DNA from: Aspidiotus rigidus
Lineage: Eukaryota > Arthropoda > Insecta > Hemiptera > Diaspididae
Reading direction: 5' to 3'
Length of the DNA stretch: 64,000 nucleotides
Assembly (NCBI GenBank): GCA_035079385.1
Contig: JAVHKY010000001.1
Span: forward strand, 10,440,501 to 10,504,500
In this document: piece by piece, positions 59,421-64,000 of the stretch
Layout: each line of letters starts with the position of its first letter
Position numbering within the stretch: the stretch's first letter is position 1
Notes under the pieces: generated by a model
The model's input: the letters and a program-made list of their open reading frames with translations, nothing else
What the model was told of the DNA's origin: nothing
The model's database searches: none
Made by a program: the position numbers and the translations under genes

Positions 59421-61504
59421 CCCGGGAAACAAAATCGACCGTCGAAATTACCGGTAGGTCTTTTTAAGGTCACTCACAATATCGACCATAAATTGACGAA
59501 AATCAAGTAATTAAGACGTCTTTATTGTAACGATATATTTTTCGACCCAAATTAGACGTCGATGTATGGTCGAAGTTAGGTTGAATAATTTTTGCATTAC
59601 TAATCGACTGTATTTTAACGTCTTTTTCAGTCAAAATAAAAATTAGGTACTACATTTCAACCTCTTTCTTTTGTACAAATGAAATTTGTGCTGTATTTAG
59701 ATGTTTTTATTGAGTCGATCTATTTTCCGACCCAAATTAGACGTCGATGTAGAATCAAATTATGGTTGAATAATTTTTGCTCAACTAATCGAACATATTT
59801 TGACGTCTTTTTTTAGTACAAATAATTTTCATTCAGATTTGAAAAAGACGTCGATTCTTCGGTCAATTATTGGTAAAAAAAGAGTCGATTTCCATTCAGA
59901 CTCAAAAAAGACTCGATTCATCAGTCAATTATTGATCAAAATAGAATTGATTTTCATTTAGATTGGAAAAAGACGTCGATTCTTTGGTCGATTATTGGTA
60001 AAAAAAGAGACAATTTCCATTCAGACTCAAAAAAGACGTCGATTCTTCAGTCAATTATTGGTCAAAACAGAGTCGATTCTTCAGTCAATTATTGATCAAA
60101 ATAGAATCAATTTTCATTTCGATCGGAAAAAGATGTTGATTCATTGGTCGATTATTGGTAAAAAAAGAGTCAATTTCCATTCAGACTCAAAAAAGACGTC
60201 GATTCTTCAGTCAATTATTGGTCAAAATAGAGTCGATTCTTCAGTCAATTATTGATGAAAGTAGAATGAATTTTCATTTAGATCGGAAAAAGACGACTCT
60301 TTGGTCGATTGTTGGTAAAAAAAGAGTCGATTTCCATTCAGATTCAAAAAAGACGTCGATTCTTCAGTCAATTATTGATCAAAGTAGAACCAATTTTCAT
60401 TTTAGATTGGAAAAAGACGTCGATTCTTCGGTCGATTATTTATTGTTTAAAAAAAAGACAATTTCCATTCAGATTCAAAAAAGATGTTGATTCGTCAGTC
60501 AATTATTGGTAAAAAAAGAGTCAATTTCCATTCAGACTCAAAAAAGACGTCTATTCTTCAGTCAATTATTGATGAAAATAGAATCAATTTTCATTTAGAT
60601 CGGAAAAAGACGTTGATTCTTCGGTTAATTATTGGTAAAAAAAGAGAAAATTTCCATTCAGATTCAAAAAAGACGTCGATTTTTCAGTCAATTATTGATC
60701 AAAGTAGAATCAATTTTCATTTTAGATTGGAAAAAGACGTCGATTCTTCGGTCGATTATTTATTGTTTAAAAAAAAGACAATTTCCATTCAGATTCAAAA
60801 AAGATGTTGATTCGTCAGTCAATTATTGGTAAAAAAAGAGTCAATTTCCATTCAGACTCAAAAAAGACGTCGGTTCTTCAGTCAATTATTGGTCAAAATA
60901 GAGTCATTTCTTCAGTCAATTATTGATGAAAATAGAATCAATTTCCATTCAGATTCAAAAAAGACGTCGATTCTTCAGTCAATTATTGGTAAAAATAGAG
61001 CCAATTTCCATTCAGACTCAACAAAGACGTCGATTCGTCAGTCAATTATTGGTAAAAAAACAGTCAATTTTCATTCAGACTCAAAGAAGAGGTCGATTCT
61101 TCAGTCAATTATTGATGAAAGTAGAATGAATTTTCATTTAGATCGGAAAAAGACGTTGATTCTTCAGTCAATTATTGGTAAAAAAAGACTCAATTTCCAT
61201 TCAGATCAAAAAAAGACGTCGATTCTTCAGTCAATTATTGGTAAAAAAAGAGTCAATTTCCATTCAGACTCAAGAAAGACGTCGATTCTTCAGTCAATCA
61301 TTGCTCAAAATGGAATCAATTTTCATTTAAATTGAAAAAAGACGTCGATTCTTCAGTCGATTATTGGTCAGAATAAATAGGAGGAAATTACTCGACCGTT
61401 AATCGATCTAAAAAATCATTTCATGACTATAGACAAACTGGGTCGATTAATGGTCGATGAGAGGTCAAATCGACAGCTTTTCTAGGTCAATTGTGTTTGC
61501 CGGG
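59421..61504. mobile_element. 2.08-kb TIR element with a minisatellite interior
   Basis: The left end is CCCGGGAAACAAAATCGACC. The right end, reverse-complemented, is CCCGGCAAACACAATTGACC (17 of 20 matching). The flanks are TTCTATGCAGTAAACTACTT then GTATACT on the left and CTAGGC on the right. A paralogous sequence just beyond (61569-61600) reads the same words without an insertion (ACTTGTATACTAGGCTC). This suggests insertion with a CT duplication of about 2 bp. There is no transposase. The interior is subrepeats near 59550-59830 and a 63-bp array. Confidence 0.6.
59847..61370. repeat. 63-bp minisatellite, about 24 copies
   Basis: The unit has AAAAAGACGTCGATTCTTC, AGTCAATTATTGGTAAAAAA and AGTCAATTTCCATTCAGACT. 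A second variant (TTATTGATCAAAATAGAAT, TTTTCATTTAGATTGG) alternates with it, and some units are short. As the main unit is a multiple of three, frames of 86-169 codons stay open (a 21-residue peptide repeat); I read these as by-products and not as protein. It sits inside the TIR element at 59421-61504. Confidence 0.85.
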
Positions 61505-61611
61505 CTAGGCTTATTTTAGATTTAGGCCTCCTTTATACTAGGCTTCTACTCCTAGAATTTCTCTTTGTTCTATGCAGTTAACTACTTGTATACTAGGCTC
61601 TTTGTACTAGA

Positions 61612-61935
61612 AGTGGCTTAGTGGTGTAGGGGCAGGATCGCGGCTTTGCAATCCAAAGGTCCGAGGTTCGATACCAGCTACAAGACGTAAGCGGTGGCCG
61701 TAACAAGTTTATTCACAAAAGCTCGCTCCGAACATCGTGATACGCGCTAACATCATTGAGCCCATCAACCCGTCTCAGCATTGAGTCGTATGAAGTCCAG
61801 GAGTGGGGTTTACCGGCAGTATGAGAACGCTCGACCTGGCTTATGTGTGAGAGAGAATGGCTGTGGATCTGGTTCAGCGTCGCAAAGACGCGGTTAGCCA
61901 GCTAACCCAGCCTTCCCTATCTCTCACATACTTTG
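61612..61935 (+). repeat. tRNA-derived SINE
   Basis: TGGCTTAGTGG (61614-61624) is an RNA polymerase III A box and GGTTCGATACC (61665-61675) a B box, 51 bp apart as in a tRNA. The cloverleaf is degenerate: the acceptor arms GTGGCT/AGCTAC still pair, but the T and anticodon stems do not pair well, so it is not a functional tRNA. A unique body of about 250 bp follows. Its 3' part folds: GCGTC/GACGC (61877-61891), GGTTAGC/GCTAACC (61892-61907) and an outer stem of TATGTGTGAGAGAGA with TCTCTCACATA (about 61842-61931). Confidence 0.75.
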
Positions 61936-62190
61936 CGCAGGAAAAATAGTGGAAAAATTAGTGTTACAGTATAATAATGGCGCTTGATTCGTCACCCTCC
62001 CGAGCCTGACTTGGTCACCGTGGGAAGCGTTAACCTCAATGCCGCACCATCAATGAGATTGGTTACAACAATGTTGGCCGAACTAGCCGTAATTAGGGCT
62101 CTTATAAGCCTCCGTTGTATTAGCTTTATAATAATAGGTCTAGACCTTGATAATCCTGCATACTGTATTCCTGCTTTTCCTTTATAATAA
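61936..62190. other. Noncoding, possible SINE tail then unknown
   Basis: A short A-rich stretch (GGAAAAATAGTGGAAAAATTAG) may be the SINE tail. A 67-codon frame at 61984 shows no domain. Confidence 0.4.
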
Positions 62191-62240
62191 AGTATGATGT
62201 CATCGGTTGGTGACGTCCTCAGCTTATGACGTCACCAACA
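62190..62240. repeat. TGACGTC cluster
   Basis: ATGATGTCATCGG, GTGACGTCCTCAGC and ATGACGTCACCAAC lie within 50 bp, continuing the motif seen at 42.9-45.5 and 58.3-59.2 kb. Confidence 0.5.
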
Positions 62241-62321
62241 CCGAACCTATTCTAAAATTTACGAGTTCAATCCACCTGCCCTCAGAGTCCGCTCATTTGT
62301 CTCTGTGGACTATATAGCTAG

Positions 62322-62368
62322 ACGACGAGGAGGGAATACTCCGAAGAGGAGTATTCCCTTCTCGTCGT
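62322..62368. repeat. Near-perfect 21-bp hairpin with 5-nt loop
   Basis: ACGACGAGGAGGGAATACTCC (arm, 62322-62342; split as ACGACGAGGAG + GGAATACTCC) pairs with 62348-62368 around the loop GAAGA. Twenty of 21 pairs are canonical and the remaining one would be G-U in RNA. A terminator role is unlikely in this context. It may be a recent palindrome or the core of a small fold-back element. Confidence 0.75.
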
Positions 62369-62369
62369 T

Positions 62370-62670
62370 ATGGACAACCGTAATTTGGAGGAACGAATCC
62401 GTTTAATTATACAACTTCACTTACTGTACACCACGCTTATATCAGTCCAAGAACTGAGCGTACGTCTCTGTGAGGAAAATTCACAAGCTAGACCATGGTT
62501 TTATCAGAAATCAGGCGTGGCATCAAGACATAAATGAGGTCATTTACTAGTAGACACGAAACATGATCTTTATTTCTTTGGCTCTGCCAGACAGTTTCCT
62601 TTTTGGCGGGAGACCCGCCATCCGTTTAGTTACTGTGGGCCCTCAGAGGAATTCTTTCCGCGTACGCATA
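62370..62670. other. Noncoding, nothing recognised
   Basis: No ORF, RNA gene or clear repeat seen. Confidence 0.45.
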
Positions 62671-62679
62671 ACGCTTGGA

Positions 62680-62960
62680 CTTGGAAAAATTTGTGACCTT
62701 CTATGGGCTAGTGTATAGGGACTTGGAAAAATTCCGGGCTCTTCTACATCCATCTTATACACCAGATGGGCTAGTATAGGAGCTTAGAGAATTCCGGGCT
62801 CTTCTATACCCCTTTATTGGCTAGCATAGTGACAGAAAAATTTCTTGTTCTTCTATGCGACTTAGAAAAATTTTCGCGGCTCCTGTATAGTCATCTGTGG
62901 AACTTAGAAAAATTTCGGCTGTTCTACAGTCTTCTATGGGACTTAGGAAATTTGTAGTGT
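62680..62960. repeat. Degenerate GACTTGGAAAAATT repeat (about 7 copies)
   Basis: GGACTTGGAAAAATT or variants occur near 62687, 62730, 62782, 62831, 62860, 62901 and 62938, each followed by a GGCTCTTCTATA-like word. Spacing is 29-52 bp. The same word also occurs singly at 37207, 42836, 43513, 63543 and 63655, often near TGACGTCA words. Confidence 0.6.
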
Positions 62961-64000
62961 CTATTTACTTCAAATTTCTTACATAAACCTTTCACATTTC
63001 TAAAGATTTGCTCTTTCAAAATCTTCAATCATTACAGACATCAAAAATTATACCCTATAATCTACATAAACTTAGAATCTTCAACCCTAAACCATGAGTC
63101 GCGGGTCTCCCGCAACTCTTGCTCCCTGAGCAAGAGCCTGTAAGTTTTTGATCTAGTATAACCCATTAAATTCGTACGCCAAGCCTAGTTTTAGTCTAGT
63201 ATTAAAATAGGGTAGCATAGGCGTATGCTGAGCCTAGTCTAAAGCTAGTATAGTCTAATAAAATGTATCCTAGGTCGAAACTCAAACTTGAACTCGTAGT
63301 TTTCTGGATTAGGTCGAGGGTTCGAGCATCGTAGGCCTAGCAACGACGAGGGGCCAACTCGGACTTCTAGATTTTCAATAATGGGGTGTGGAGGTGGGTA
63401 AAGACATTAAAAATTTCAAAATTCTGACCTCTGCTACTTTATAAGTTAGCCTCTATACTAGACTAAACTAGCTCAGCTACTTATCCTAACATACTACCAG
63501 AGGCTGGAAAAGGAGACTATGGAGTAGTATGACGTCAAGTTGGACTTGGAAAAATTCTCAATATCGAGCAATATTATGATTGGAGCAAGATTCGGAAAAA
63601 TTTCAGCTGTCAAAGGAGGTGAAATCGAAAATATGTCAACCATCAAAGAGATTGGACTTGGGAAAAATTGTGAATATCGAGATGTATATTATGGTAAGAG
63701 TTGGACTAGAGAAAATTTCGATATCATTGATTTTCTTCACGCGTTGACGCTAAATTTTCAATCAAATTCTTCATAAGGAACACGTCGAGAAAGAGTTTCA
63801 AGATAATATCGTATTTCTACTTTACCGCTCACAATTTGTTTTAATTCGCTAACGAAGCACGATTACGCGCGAGTCGCCGCGACGTGCTTCTGCATCCAGA
63901 AACGACTCCCCCCTCCCCTTCCTACCCGTTCACGCGAGAGCGCACGACCAACCCTTCCGCGTAGTTTCGACGTTTGATTAATTTCCGATTTGCACGATGA
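62961..64000. other. Noncoding, scattered CCTAG and GACTTGG words
   Basis: Repeated TAGCCTAGT/CTAGTATA words occur at 63180-63260 and 63440-63480, and single TATGACGTCAAG and GGACTTGGAAAAATTC words occur at 63528-63557. The last 200 bp are CpG-containing host-like sequence. No gene recognised. Confidence 0.45.

Noticed and set aside
59995..61335. Long plus frames with a 21-residue peptide repeat
   Set aside because: The 63-bp period is a multiple of three, so any open unit stays open. Copies with 62- or 66-bp variants shift or alter the frame, and more than one frame is open in the same DNA.
61612..61685. True tRNA gene
   Set aside because: The A and B boxes are present, but the T stem has only two pairs and no 7-nt anticodon loop with a paired stem can be drawn; a SINE head explains it better.

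Overview
The window is nuclear DNA of an arthropod, most probably an insect. It is AT-rich, has no prokaryotic gene layout, and carries non-LTR retrotransposons, Penelope-like elements, a tRNA-derived SINE, long minisatellites and TIR elements. I cannot name the species. The one host coding exon I can support is tiny: 49 bp on the minus strand at 21427-21475, flanked by good splice sites. It encodes a peptide from the second RRM of Rbp6/Musashi (IEDAMLMFDKQTNRHRG). If that exon is live, the rest of the window is two very long introns of that gene, more than 21 kb downstream and more than 42 kb upstream, filled with repeats.

Layout. 0-5.8 kb: intronic or intergenic DNA with an AT-rich island and some unrecognised ORF remnants. 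5.8-8.1 kb: a frameshifted Penelope-like element (RT plus GIY-YIG), plus strand. 8.1-11.6 kb: a large inverted repeat, a fragment of a transposon-associated protein and a possible tRNA-like SINE head. 13.0-20.25 kb: a satellite with a roughly 1167-bp higher-order unit built from shorter TCGA-rich monomers. 20.3-23.8 kb: a dispersed TGACGTCA repeat, the Rbp6 exon and flanking intron. 23.86-28.95 kb: a LINE of the RNase H-bearing (I-like) group, split by a second LINE inserted on the minus strand. 29.0-42.2 kb: three more Penelope fragments, minisatellites, an AT-rich island and a hairpin. 42.3-45.5 kb: TCGA-type repeats and a 119-bp TGACGTCA tandem array. 47.3-48.1 kb: a 389-bp tandem duplication. 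50.2-53.6 kb: a TIR element with tandem subterminal repeats, a broken cysteine-rich gene and a nested foldback element. 56.2-63.8 kb: more TCGA and TGACGTCA repeats, a pogo/Tigger-like end, a 2.08-kb element whose interior is a 63-bp minisatellite, a SINE and a hairpin.

Two patterns deserve a second look. First, the loci at 8-11.6 kb and 50.2-53.6 kb share the same subterminal repeat words, and each carries a different part of what I recognise as one transposon-associated protein family. This suggests one family of complex-ended DNA elements. Second, the 59421-61504 element has about 20-bp imperfect TIRs. A second copy of its left flank, lying just beyond its right end, reads like the unoccupied insertion site. 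All retroelement ORFs here are broken, so nothing mobile in the window looks autonomous. All identifications are from reading the sequence and remembered family motifs; no search was run.
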